IMG/VR virus record: IMGVR_UViG_3300046642_000155
Location: 1-34,442 of that record
Direction: 5' to 3' (one strand)
DNA: 34,442 nucleotides
Source: a virus
Position numbers and translations under genes: made by a program. Of the stretch, positions 17,109 through 23,302 are shown piece by piece; the stretch's first letter is position 1; every line of letters begins with the position of its first letter. The notes below the pieces were generated by a model that made no database searches, was not told where the DNA came from, and saw nothing but the letters and a program-made list of their open reading frames with translations.

Positions 17109-17423
17109 ATGAAGGCCATTTCTGGCAAGGTCACTGCGTCCACGGTTGCGGCCGCTGGTACCACGATCGTTGCGGGAATCCTCGCGCCGCACGTGTTCAG
17201 CCACAACGTTCCCAGCGACGTGCGCGGACTGGTGCAGGGTGGCGTGACTGCTGCGCTCACCTTCGTGTCTGGCTACCTGGCGAAGCATGGCGTCAGCTAC
17301 GAAAAGCTCGTTCAGGACTCTGCGGCTGTCGCCTCTGACTTGGGTGTGCCGTTCATGGCGCTGTCTGAGTCCGCCCCTGAGCCGCTCGCTGTCGAGCCTG
17401 CCCCTTCGGCCCCCGTCGCGTAA
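17109..17423 (+). CDS. Second holin-like protein, two membrane spans
   Basis: The 104-residue protein is taken from ATG 17109, since GGAG (17099-17102) is ideally spaced for it; a GTG at 17103 overlapping the previous stop is possible. Two hydrophobic spans (about residues 8-32 and 41-62: STVAAAGTTIVAGILAPHVF and GGVTAALTFVSGYLAKHG) match class II-type holins. The C-terminus is acidic and Pro/Ala-rich. The pair of membrane proteins after an endolysin is common in actinophage lysis cassettes. A terminator follows. Confidence 0.75.
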   Translation: MKAISGKVTASTVAAAGTTIVAGILAPHVFSHNVPSDVRGLVQGGVTAALTFVSGYLAKHGVSYEKLVQDSAAVASDLGVPFMALSESAPEPLAVEPAPSAPVA

Positions 17424-17429
17424 GACATC

Positions 17430-17460
17430 TGCCCCTCTGCAATCCCGCAGGGGGGCATTT
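17430..17460 (+). terminator. Terminator after lysis genes
   Basis: TGCCCCTCTGC (17430-17440) pairs with GCAGGGGGGCA (17447-17457) over 11 bp with one G-U pair and a 6-nt loop, followed by TTT. This probably ends the late transcript at the boundary with the early/metabolic genes. Confidence 0.75.
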
Positions 17461-17482
17461 GGCTACCCACAGAGGAGAGACT

Positions 17483-18043
17483 GTGTACAACATTGCGCTT
17501 ATCGGTAAGGCCCGTTCGGGCAAGGACACTGCCGCCGCTTTCCTGGTGCGTGAGCGCGCCTATACCCGCATCGCCTTCGCTGACCCGCTCAAGGAAATGG
17601 CGCTGGGCGTTGACCCGTTGGTGCCTACGCACCTTTGCGGGGAGCGACTCATCCATGTACGTCTCAGCGCACTCGTGCGTGACGTTGGGTGGGAATACGC
17701 AAAGGACCACTACCCCGAGGTGCGCGCCGTACTCCAGCGCATCGGGCAGACACAACGCGAGTTCGATGCCGATTACTGGGTGAACGTGGCAGCGCGGAAG
17801 ATAGCGGGTGCAGAGCGCTGGAACATGCCCGTAGTGGTGACAGACGTTCGCTATGCGAATGAAGCGGACATGTTGCGTGCCCGTGGGTTCCGCATGGTGC
17901 GGATCATCCGGCCGTTCGCTGAGATGCGTCAGGGCGCAGCAGCCCAGCATGCCAGCGAAACGGAGCTGAACGACTACCCGACCGACGCAGTGATCTACAA
18001 CGATGGCGACGTGACGCAGCTACAGCGCGCGATCCTCTTCTAG
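17483..18043 (+). CDS. Deoxynucleoside monophosphate kinase-like protein
   Basis: The start is taken as GTG 17483, which has AGGAGAG 4 nt upstream; an in-frame TTG at 17459 lies in the terminator. The 186-residue protein opens with MYNIALIGKARSGKDTAA, a P-loop of the G-K-x-x-S-G-K-D-T type used by phage dNMP kinases, followed by FADPLKEMAL. Later blocks include LQRIGQTQREFDADYWVN and VVVTDVRYANEADMLRARG, typical of the same family. It would phosphorylate dNMPs from degraded host DNA for phage replication. It follows the lysis terminator and is closed by its own terminator, so it may have its own promoter, but none is clear. Confidence 0.85.
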   Translation: MYNIALIGKARSGKDTAAAFLVRERAYTRIAFADPLKEMALGVDPLVPTHLCGERLIHVRLSALVRDVGWEYAKDHYPEVRAVLQRIGQTQREFDADYWVNVAARKIAGAERWNMPVVVTDVRYANEADMLRARGFRMVRIIRPFAEMRQGAAAQHASETELNDYPTDAVIYNDGDVTQLQRAILF

Positions 18044-18048
18044 TACCG

Positions 18049-18088
18049 GGCCCCTGGCTTGCGCTTCGCGCGCAGGTCGGGGGCTTTT
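18049..18088 (+). terminator. Terminator after dNMP kinase
   Basis: GGCCCCTGGCTTGCGC and GCGCGCAGGTCGGGGGC form an imperfect GC-rich hairpin around a short loop, followed by TTTT at 18085-18088. It separates the kinase from the early operator-promoter. Confidence 0.7.
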
Positions 18089-18109
18089 CTGCGTTTGCGC
18101 TGCCCGCAT

Positions 18110-18131
18110 CACATACGGAAATCCGTAGGTG
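18110..18131 (+). promoter_or_regulatory. Operator candidate: palindromic repeat copy 6
   Basis: This copy of the 22-bp palindrome (core TACGGAAATCCGTA, outer arms CACA/AGGTG) ends 2 bp before the -35 box of the promoter at 18134. The same spacing recurs at 31526. This geometry would let a bound protein block RNA polymerase. Confidence 0.75.
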
Positions 18132-18133
18132 AG

Positions 18134-18163
18134 TTGACAGTCACAAGATCACGACGCTAGTCT
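18134..18163 (+). promoter_or_regulatory. Early promoter, sigma70-like
   Basis: TTGACA (18134-18139) and TAGTCT (18158-18163) are spaced by 18 bp. The -35 is a perfect match to the vegetative consensus and the -10 is a fair one. The predicted start is about 18170, giving a leader that contains CAACGAAGGGGCGGGG just before the GTG at 18202. The leader is similar to the one at 31595. No other plus-strand site in the window matches vegetative consensus as well. Confidence 0.75.
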
Positions 18164-18201
18164 CTGCGGTGTAAGTTCAAAACAACGAAGGGGCGGGGAC
18201 A

Positions 18202-19437
18202 GTGAACGTAGTCAGCGTGAACGGCGGCAAGGTCCACTCGATGATGTCGGGTACGGACGAGCACCCCTACCCGCTGTGTCGTGGCGGTGGCCAGAACCAA
18301 ATGGTCACTAAGTTCCGCGCTGTCGACGCCCCGCTGTCCTGCAAGACCTGCCTGACCTACGAAGAGCGGCGCAACGCTGCTGCCGCGAAGACTGAGGGAG
18401 AGACCACCATGACCGCCCGTAACGACGTCACCACCGAGCAGGGTCAGACTGTGATCGAGCAGATTGACGCCAACATCGAGCGCGCCTCTTCGCTGGTGGA
18501 AGCTGAGAATCACGAAGGGCTTGACGAGCTGTACAAGGAGACTGAGGCGCTCGTCTCGTCGCTCAGCGGTAAGGGCTCCATCGCCATCAAAAAGGAGAAG
18601 CGCGAGGCTTGGACTGCTGCCGCCATGGCTGCCCCGAAGCCGAAGGCGGAAGTCAGGAAGGTGACGGTTGGTCAGATCGTAGAGAAGACCTGGGACCAGT
18701 ACGAAGGCGTTGAGGAACTCGTCTCGCTGGGCGCCGAGAAGATCGGCGAAGGCGTCACCGCTCACGTCAAAATCTCGCACCTGGCGAAGGACGTTGCAGC
18801 CATCGTCTTTGACATGTGGACCAGGATTCCGAACAAGGAAGGTGCCCCGGACCTGATGGGCGCCAGCGACCCCGCCAAGAAGGCTTCCGGCGAGATGCTG
18901 AAGCGCGCCGGTAACGGCTTCGAAGACAACTACGACAACAAGCAGGCTCTGAAGAGGCTGACGCGCTCCGTGCAGGATCAGCGCAGTGACGTTCGGGCCG
19001 AGTGGCTGCGCTCGCTGGACGAAGACACGGAGGCTGGCGCCGCTCGCCGCGAGATCATGGCGAAGGTGCTCGAAGGCAAGCCGGAAGACCAGCCTGCTTC
19101 CGCTTGGGTGGCGGACAAGTACGGCGCTTCGCTTCTGGGTATGACCGAGCGCAAGCGTCTGGAGTACGCCGCGAAGGTGGCTGGCAAGGAACTTGAGTCC
19201 GGCGCTGGCGCTGGCGGGGGCGAAGGCGAAGGCGAAGGCGAAGGAGAGGGCGAAGGCTCCGACGAGTCCACGCCGGATGAGCGCGTGACCAACGTCGCCA
19301 AGAGGCTTATCAAGGACATCGGCATGGTCACCCCGGATGACTTCGAGAAGAGCAGCGAGGAGACGAAGGAAGCCGTCCGTACCCAGCTCGAAGAGGCCAT
19401 CAAGGCTCTGCGCGCGATGGTCAGCGCCACCCTGTAG
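18202..19437 (+). CDS. First early protein: zinc-ribbon N-terminus, charged helical body
   Basis: The 411-residue protein starts at GTG 18202 behind GAAGGGGCGGGG. Residues 1-50 contain His12, Cys26, Cys47 and Cys50, a zinc-binding pattern often seen in small actinophage proteins. An in-frame ATG at 18409 has its own GGGAGAG site, so a shorter product lacking the zinc region is possible. The body is helical and acidic with VTVGQIVEKTWDQYEGVEEL and many Lys/Glu, then a Gly-Glu repeat (nt 19218-19259) as a linker and a C-terminal helical tail. I do not recognise the family. As the first gene after the strongest early promoter it may be a regulator, host-takeover or DNA-binding protein. Confidence 0.85.
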   Translation: MNVVSVNGGKVHSMMSGTDEHPYPLCRGGGQNQMVTKFRAVDAPLSCKTCLTYEERRNAAAAKTEGETTMTARNDVTTEQGQTVIEQIDANIERASSLVEAENHEGLDELYKETEALVSSLSGKGSIAIKKEKREAWTAAAMAAPKPKAEVRKVTVGQIVEKTWDQYEGVEELVSLGAEKIGEGVTAHVKISHLAKDVAAIVFDMWTRIPNKEGAPDLMGASDPAKKASGEMLKRAGNGFEDNYDNKQALKRLTRSVQDQRSDVRAEWLRSLDEDTEAGAARREIMAKVLEGKPEDQPASAWVADKYGASLLGMTERKRLEYAAKVAGKELESGAGAGGGEGEGEGEGEGEGSDESTPDERVTNVAKRLIKDIGMVTPDDFEKSSEETKEAVRTQLEEAIKALRAMVSATL

Positions 19438-19449
19438 GTAAACCGACGG

Positions 19450-19480
19450 GGGGCCCTGGGTGACGAGCCTGGGGCCCCTT
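19450..19480 (+). terminator. Hairpin after first early gene
   Basis: GGGGCCCTGGG (19450-19460) pairs with CCTGGGGCCCC (19468-19478) with one mismatch and one G-T pair, loop TGACGAG. Only two T residues follow, so it may be a weak terminator or an attenuator before the next small gene. Confidence 0.5.
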
Positions 19481-19496
19481 CCCACTTGGAGGAACC

Positions 19497-19703
19497 ATGA
19501 GCGACGAACACCAGAACTGCAAGGGATGCACGGACGAGCGCGCGCCGGAACCTGGGCCAGTCTCGTTCGCAGTGCAGCCGCAGACTGAAAGCCCGGCCGA
19601 TCTCTCGTTCTGCTGCGCGCGGCATCTGCCGATCGTGGTTGAGGCGTACTCGCGTCAAGGCTGGCTGTCGCTGGTCCGTGCGCTGCGCCCTCGGAACACG
19701 TAA
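19497..19703 (+). CDS. Small Cys-rich protein
   Basis: The 68-residue protein starts at ATG 19497 after TTGGAGGAA, a strong site. Cys8/Cys11 (CKGC) and Cys39/Cys40 with His43 (FCCARH) could bind one zinc ion. The C-terminus is helical with a hydrophobic face (WLSLVRALR). Not recognised; a small zinc-finger DNA- or RNA-binding protein is possible. The next 300 bp have no gene but a structured regulatory region. Confidence 0.65.
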   Translation: MSDEHQNCKGCTDERAPEPGPVSFAVQPQTESPADLSFCCARHLPIVVEAYSRQGWLSLVRALRPRNT

Positions 19704-19948
19704 GCGGCCCTCTCGCAGCCTTCCAGCCCCATCGGACCCCCGTGGACCGGTGGGGCTCTTTCATGCCCGCAGACAGGCGCACAGAGCTTCCGGCCGCAGG
19801 CGTGACGCACAGCGCGAAGGCTGACAGCGCAAGAACCCCTCTGACCAGCAAGAAGTGATGAAGTGACGATTTAGACCCAACTTCCACAATCACATAAGAA
19901 GTTCTATAGGGATTCTGAGACTGCCCTTCAAACCGTCACTTCGTCACC

Positions 19949-19970
19949 AGGGCCGCTCACCCGATCTACC
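19949..19970 (+). promoter_or_regulatory. TCACCCGAT motif copy 2, upstream of exonuclease
   Basis: Copy of the 22-bp motif, with GGGCCGCTCACCCGATCTAC at its centre. It ends 32 nt before the GTG at 20003, the same distance as two other copies have from their genes. Confidence 0.6.
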
Positions 19971-19996
19971 CCTCTCGACAGACCGAACGAGAGGGG
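19969..19996 (+). promoter_or_regulatory. Hairpin covering the exonuclease ribosome-binding site
   Basis: CCCCTCTCG (19969-19977) and CGAGAGGGG (19988-19996) are perfectly complementary over 9 bp with a 10-nt loop. The AGAGGGG half is the only Shine-Dalgarno candidate for GTG 20003, so in the folded mRNA it would be hidden. Confidence 0.6.
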
Positions 19997-20002
19997 CCCA
20001 CA

Positions 20003-20845
20003 GTGGCAATCCGCACCATTCAGCGAAGCGGCTCGCGCTTCTATTTCAATGAGTCGTTTCCGGATATCAAGTATCCGGGCGTGACTTCCGTCGTTGGCAT
20101 GCTGCCTAAGCCGTTCCTGGCTTTCTGGCAAGCGAAGATGGTTGCCGAACTCGCCGTTGACTCGCTGGACTTCATACAGCAGATGGCGGACCGGGACCGG
20201 GACGGCGCCGTGCAGTACCTGAAGGGCGCTGCCAACCGATACACCAAGGTTCGCGCCAACGTTGGCAGCGACGCACACGACCTGTTCGAGCGCATGATCA
20301 GGGGCCAGCACATCGGGCGCGTTCACCCTGACATGGTTCCGTATCAGCGCCACTTCGCTGCGTTCCTTGACGCCGTGCAGCCTGAGCTTGTGCGTGCTGA
20401 GGATGTGGCCTGGTCCGACACGCACGAGTACGCGGGCAGCTTTGATGGCATCCTGCGCCTGAGGCTGGACGAGCACGGGAAGCCTGATCCCGCTGGTGAG
20501 CCTGCCCTTGTGGTCGCTGACTGGAAGACCAGTAAGAGCACCTATCCGGACGTTGCGTTGCAGATGAGCGCGTACGCGAACGCTGACAAGATCATTGCGC
20601 CGGATGGCACCGAGACACCCATGCCTGAGTTTGATGGCGCCCTGGTGCTGCACATCACTGAGGACCAGGCGTCTTTCAAGCCTGTGCGCATCGCCGCTGA
20701 GAATGGCAAGCCTGATGTGTTCGCACACTTCCTGCACCTGCGGGACACGTTCGAGTGGGTTCAGCGCGTGAGTAAGACCGTGCTGGGCGACCCCATCTGG
20801 TCGACCGATGGCGCGCTGATCACTGGTACTCAGCGACGCGCCTAG
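20003..20845 (+). CDS. RecB/Cas4-like PD-(D/E)XK exonuclease
   Basis: The 280-residue protein has the nuclease motifs in order: a helix with His92 (SDAHDLFER), the GSFDG box with Asp148, the VVADWKTSKS box with Asp173 and Lys175, and the QMSAYA box with Gln187 and Tyr191. This arrangement is that of the RecB/Cas4 family used by many phages for recombination or DNA degradation. Start is GTG 20003 behind AGAGGGG. In phiC31-type phages a nuclease precedes the directionality factor gene, and the same order is seen here. It probably acts in phage DNA recombination or replication. Confidence 0.82.
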   Translation: MAIRTIQRSGSRFYFNESFPDIKYPGVTSVVGMLPKPFLAFWQAKMVAELAVDSLDFIQQMADRDRDGAVQYLKGAANRYTKVRANVGSDAHDLFERMIRGQHIGRVHPDMVPYQRHFAAFLDAVQPELVRAEDVAWSDTHEYAGSFDGILRLRLDEHGKPDPAGEPALVVADWKTSKSTYPDVALQMSAYANADKIIAPDGTETPMPEFDGALVLHITEDQASFKPVRIAAENGKPDVFAHFLHLRDTFEWVQRVSKTVLGDPIWSTDGALITGTQRRA

Positions 20846-20846
20846 C

Positions 20847-20868
20847 GGGGCCGGTCACCCGATCTACA
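20847..20868 (+). promoter_or_regulatory. TCACCCGAT motif copy 3, upstream of directionality factor gene
   Basis: A close copy of the 22-bp motif starts two bases after the exonuclease stop. The leader to the next gene is longer (135 nt) than at the other sites. The phrase CAACGAAGGGG that follows it is the same leader phrase seen after the two sigma70-like promoters. Confidence 0.6.
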
Positions 20869-20879
20869 ACCAACGAAGG

Positions 20880-20956
20880 GGAACGGGCGGCAGGAACGGG
20901 CAGCAGATGCGCACAGCGCACGTGGACATGCCCGCAACCCCGCCCGTTCCCGTTCC
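20880..20956 (+). repeat. Repeated GGAACGGGC arms in leader
   Basis: GGAACGGGCGG (20880-20890) and AGGAACGGG (20892-20900) can pair with CCGCCCGTTCC (20940-20950) or CCCGTTCC (20949-20956). The resulting stem closes a loop of about 50 nt. The two pairings are mutually exclusive in part, so the leader could switch between folds. Function unknown. Confidence 0.45.
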
Positions 20957-21003
20957 ACATTCACAGCCTGCGCGCGAGCGCTTCACAGATACGGCGGTAC
21001 CCC

Positions 21004-21732
21004 ATGGCCCTGCGCATTTTCGACACCGACCCTGACGCCAAGCCTAAGAAGCGCGAGGCTAAGCGCGAGTACGAGCGCCCCGTGTTTCAGTTCCGGTCCG
21101 GCATGCAGGTGCGCAACCCTGACACTCGCCGCATGGAGCCTGTCAGCCTCTCCAACTGGCGTGTGCTGACCGACGATCCGACAGTGGCCGAGGGTATCGC
21201 CGAGCTTCTCGGGGGCAGCGCTGAGGAGTATGACCCGACGAAGGCCATGCACCTGCACGTCATGACTGAGTCGCCCTCTGTGGAGATCGTCATCAACGGC
21301 AGCAAGGCCATTGAGGACAAGCTCATCTTGTGGGGCATTGGTGGCCCTGCCCATGAGTGCGATGGCGAGTATTCGCTACTGCCGGATGACAAGGGCGAGC
21401 CGTGTGGTTGCCCGCGCACCATGGCCGAGCGTAAGGACCTTGCGAAGCGCCGTCCGCCCAAGGGTCCGTCCCCTTCGATCAACGTCACTTTCCGTCTCGC
21501 TGGCCACGGTTACGAGCTTGGTACCGGGAAGCTCATCGCAACCGCCTGGTCCCTGGCCGAGGTGATCCACGAAGTCAAGGACGCTCTAGACCAGGTCGAC
21601 GGAGAAGCCCTCTGCCGCCTGGAACTTGAGCACGTCCAGTACACCAACAAGGCTGGCATTGACGTGAGTTACCGCAAGCCGGTTATCACGGTGCTCGGTT
21701 CCTACAACGATGCCATCGGCGAAGAGCGGTAA
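21004..21732 (+). CDS. Recombination directionality factor, phiC31 gp3-like
   Basis: The 242-residue protein resembles the actinophage directionality-factor family of which phiC31 gp3 (about 244 residues) is the studied member: an N-terminal FDTDPDAKPKKREAK segment, YERPVFQFRSGMQVRN, RVLTDDPTVAEGIAELLGG, a Cys-rich middle (Cys119, Cys134, Cys136 in ECDG...GEPCGCP), then PSINVTFRLAG and a GKLIATAWSLAEVI block. In phiC31 this protein binds the serine integrase and turns it from integration to excision. No integrase is in this window, so a serine integrase is expected outside it. Start is ATG 21004; the ribosome-binding site is poor (GGCGG). Confidence 0.78.
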   Translation: MALRIFDTDPDAKPKKREAKREYERPVFQFRSGMQVRNPDTRRMEPVSLSNWRVLTDDPTVAEGIAELLGGSAEEYDPTKAMHLHVMTESPSVEIVINGSKAIEDKLILWGIGGPAHECDGEYSLLPDDKGEPCGCPRTMAERKDLAKRRPPKGPSPSINVTFRLAGHGYELGTGKLIATAWSLAEVIHEVKDALDQVDGEALCRLELEHVQYTNKAGIDVSYRKPVITVLGSYNDAIGEER

Positions 21733-21736
21733 TCAG

Positions 21737-21910
21737 ATGCCCACTCCCGAACAGTGGGCGCACGCGCTGAAGGGTGCCTCTGACGAGCAAGTTGGGGGCC
21801 CCCTGTGGCGCTACCCGCCCGACGCTATTCCCGCTGTGATGCACGAGCGCAGGAAGCGCAACATTCTTCAGAACGACCCTGAGCCTTCGGGCGATTCCGA
21901 GTACAGCTAA
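21737..21910 (+). CDS. Small hydrophilic protein
   Basis: The 57-residue protein is taken from ATG 21737, with AGAGCGG 8 nt ahead; an in-frame ATG at 21710 inside the previous gene would add 9 residues. It starts PTPEQWAHALKGASDEQVGG, then a helical basic part (AVMHERRKRNIL) and an acidic end. Not recognised. It lies between the directionality factor and another small gene, in the same transcript. Confidence 0.6.
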   Translation: MPTPEQWAHALKGASDEQVGGPLWRYPPDAIPAVMHERRKRNILQNDPEPSGDSEYS

Positions 21911-21929
21911 CACAAGGAGAGTGCAACGC

Positions 21930-22166
21930 ATGGCCCTTTACGAAGTTATCCGCGTGGACGAGCCGAAGCCTGGCGAGTTTGTTTCCGCCTTCGTCATCGC
22001 TGGCGGCACTGCGCAGGCTCGCGCTGCTGTGGCGCACCTGAAGGGTGTGACCAAGAAGAACGTGCTGGCTGACAAGGTCGACACCACGAAGCGCGTTCAG
22101 CTCATCAGCGTGTATGAGGACGAGCGCGAGGCACGCGAGGCTGAGCACACCATCCCGCTGTACTAA
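21930..22166 (+). CDS. Small alpha/beta protein
   Basis: The 78-residue protein starts at ATG 21930 with AAGGAGA upstream. It shows a beta-alpha-beta pattern: YEVIRVDEPKPGEFVSAFVI, a helix AQARAAVAHLKGV, then a strand VQLISVYEDERE. This is a common shape for small phage accessory proteins, and I do not recognise a family. A hairpin follows at 22174-22208. Confidence 0.65.
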   Translation: MALYEVIRVDEPKPGEFVSAFVIAGGTAQARAAVAHLKGVTKKNVLADKVDTTKRVQLISVYEDEREAREAEHTIPLY

Positions 22167-22173
22167 GCCAATT

Positions 22174-22208
22174 GCCCGGAGCTTCCGCACTGCGCGGGGG
22201 TTCCGGGC
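22174..22208 (+). terminator. Hairpin after small protein gene
   Basis: GCCCGGAGCTTCCGCAC and GCGCGGGGGTTCCGGGC pair across the region when G-U pairs are allowed. There is no T-tract, so this may be a weak terminator or an mRNA-stabilising hairpin. Confidence 0.45.
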
Positions 22209-22291
22209 CTTAGGCGGTAGCGAAGCAAGGAGAGAGGCTGCGCCGAATGGCTTTCATCTTTACCCCCGAACGTGACCCGAGGAGAGAAAAC

Positions 22292-22603
22292 GTGGCTGCT
22301 TTCAAGGCTGGCGACAAAGTCAAGTACCGCAACATGACCATGCCCGCTGAGATTCTGTCCGGCCCGCACCAGTCCCCTGGGGCCGCGCGTTACCTGATTC
22401 GCAAGGCCGATGGGAATGTGTCGCTGGCCCCTGTCACCTACCTTGAGCGGATCGTTCCGCGCCTTGACCAGGTGGCGGGAACGCTGGCCATGGTCCTTTA
22501 CGGGCGCTCGTTCGTGTCGCTGCCCCCGCACACTCGGTTGCAGGTGATGCAGGGTGCTTCCCGCGCAATCGCCATCGCTGACAACACGAAGGGCCAGGCG
22601 TAA
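22292..22603 (+). CDS. Small protein with KOW/SH3-like start
   Basis: The start chosen is GTG 22292, with GAGGAGAG 7 nt ahead; an ATG at 22247 in the same frame is possible and would add 15 residues. The 103-residue product begins AAFKAGDKVKYRNMTMPAEI, a pattern of small SH3-like or KOW-like barrels. A beta segment with RYLIRKADGNVSLAPVTYLE follows, then a helical C-terminal part (HTRLQVMQGASRAIAIAD). Not recognised. The next gene follows after 3 nt. Confidence 0.6.
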   Translation: MAAFKAGDKVKYRNMTMPAEILSGPHQSPGAARYLIRKADGNVSLAPVTYLERIVPRLDQVAGTLAMVLYGRSFVSLPPHTRLQVMQGASRAIAIADNTKGQA

Positions 22604-22606
22604 CAC

Positions 22607-22906
22607 ATGGGCAAGCGGGGAGTAGTCACCGACTATGCAGGCGAAGAGCTTTACGCGGGCGACCTGATCAGCTTTGCCACGCGCCATGGCAACCGGGTCC
22701 GCATGACTGACGCCATCGTCCGGGACGTCACCACGAAGAACGTTGGGGGCCGTCTGCTGCCCACGCTGGTTGTCGAGCCGACCGGTACTGACTCCGGTTG
22801 GGGACTTGGCGCCCGCAAGACGCTGCGACCCGTGGAGATCAGCGCGGAGCATGTGCGCCTGGTCACCCCGGATTTCCTCAACCAAGGGAGCGTGCGGAAT
22901 GTTTGA
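22607..22906 (+). CDS. Small beta-rich protein
   Basis: The 99-residue protein starts at ATG 22607, three nt after the previous stop. It is strand-rich (GDLISFATRHGNRVRMTDAI; LLPTLVVEPTGTDSG) and could again be a small barrel, like its upstream neighbour. Not recognised. The C-terminus overlaps the next gene by 8 bp. Confidence 0.6.
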   Translation: MGKRGVVTDYAGEELYAGDLISFATRHGNRVRMTDAIVRDVTTKNVGGRLLPTLVVEPTGTDSGWGLGARKTLRPVEISAEHVRLVTPDFLNQGSVRNV

Positions 22907-23045
22907 CATGTTCAGCGAGACAAGGCGTCACGCTGCGCTACTGCGCGAGTTTTACGACGCGTACAAGGCGGAGGGGTTCAGCGACGAAGAGGCATTCGCG
23001 CTGGTTCAGTCCGTACTGAAGTCGGTCCTGGGCCTTCGCGCCTAA
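22899..23045 (+). CDS. Small helical protein
   Basis: The 48-residue protein starts at ATG 22899 with AAGGGAG upstream, overlapping the end of the previous gene. It is a pair of helices: HAALLREFYDAYKAEGFSDE and EAFALVQSVLKSVLGLR. Not recognised; the pattern with FSDEEAFALV is common in short actinophage proteins. A strong terminator follows. Confidence 0.65.
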   Translation: MFDMFSETRRHAALLREFYDAYKAEGFSDEEAFALVQSVLKSVLGLRA

Positions 23046-23052
23046 CGAATTG

Positions 23053-23090
23053 GGGGTCAGTGTGCTGCGCATGCACGCTGGCCCCTTTTT
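23053..23090 (+). terminator. Strong terminator
   Basis: GGGGTCAGTGTGC (from 23053) pairs with GCACGCTGGCCCC (to 23085), using two G-U pairs, and is followed by TTTTT at 23086-23090. This is one of the clearest intrinsic terminators in the window and closes the transcript that includes the directionality factor. Confidence 0.85.
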
Positions 23091-23124
23091 GCCGTAGGTA
23101 CCCACCTACGGATATCCGGAGGTG
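23091..23124 (+). promoter_or_regulatory. Palindromic repeat copy 7 with an extra half-site and built-in SD
   Basis: The 22-bp palindrome is 23103-23124 with core TACGGATATCCGGA; the right arm deviates to GGAGGTG, which is a good ribosome-binding site for GTG 23129. Upstream, CCGTAGGT (about 23092-23099) is an inverted copy of ACCTACGG (23104-23111), so three half-sites lie side by side. Confidence 0.65.
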
Positions 23125-23128
23125 ACCC

Positions 23129-23302
23129 GTGTTCGTCGTGTCCGTTCGCTCCGCCCCTGCGCTGGGAGACATCCGCGCCATGGGGAAGGGTGACACGGTC
23201 TGGCTTGCCGAAGACGTTGAGACACGGCGAGATTGGGGCCGGTTTCTCGACGCACTGTCTAGCGCCATCACGCGTGGCGCAGAGGTTAGGTGGATCAGAT
23301 GA
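23129..23302 (+). CDS. Small protein, 57 residues
   Basis: A GTG at 23129, 4 nt after GGAGGTG, opens a frame encoding FVVSVRSAPALGDIRAMGKG then DTVWLAEDVETRRDWGRFLD and a final helix ending in AEVRWIR. The sequence reads as protein, and the stop overlaps the next start (ATGA). Not recognised. Its ribosome-binding site is part of the palindromic repeat, so a protein bound there, or the RNA fold, could affect translation. Confidence 0.6.
   Translation: MFVVSVRSAPALGDIRAMGKGDTVWLAEDVETRRDWGRFLDALSSAITRGAEVRWIR

Larger units (their letters stand above)
19704..20002 (+). other. Non-coding structured region, possible replication origin or regulatory site
   Basis: No gene is visible. The left part is GC-rich with short hairpins. 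From 19855 to 19947 there is an unusually AT-rich stretch for this window, bounded by an 18-bp inverted repeat: GTGATGAAGTGACGATTT (19855-19872) and AAACCGTCACTTCGTCAC (19930-19947), which match as inverted copies with two differences. Inside, AACTTC (19879-19884) and GAAGTT (19898-19903) are a further inverted pair. A TCACCCGAT motif (19949-19970) and a hairpin covering the next ribosome-binding site follow. Arms around an AT-rich core could be an origin or a binding site for a replication protein. Confidence 0.45.

Noticed and set aside
19218-19260. GGCGAA tandem repeat as a mobile or CRISPR-like element
   Set aside because: It is a six-base repeat inside a gene that encodes a Gly-Glu linker, with no spacers or flanking signs.
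18157-19893. 578-residue minus-strand ORF opposite the first early gene
   Set aside because: It is a mirror frame of a high-GC gene. It covers two plus-strand genes with better start sites and gives low-complexity, Arg/Ser/Leu-rich sequence.
20907-21035. Small ORF starting at ATG 20907 overlapping the directionality factor
   Set aside because: It has no SD, lies in the inverted-repeat leader and overlaps the start of a well-supported gene in another frame.
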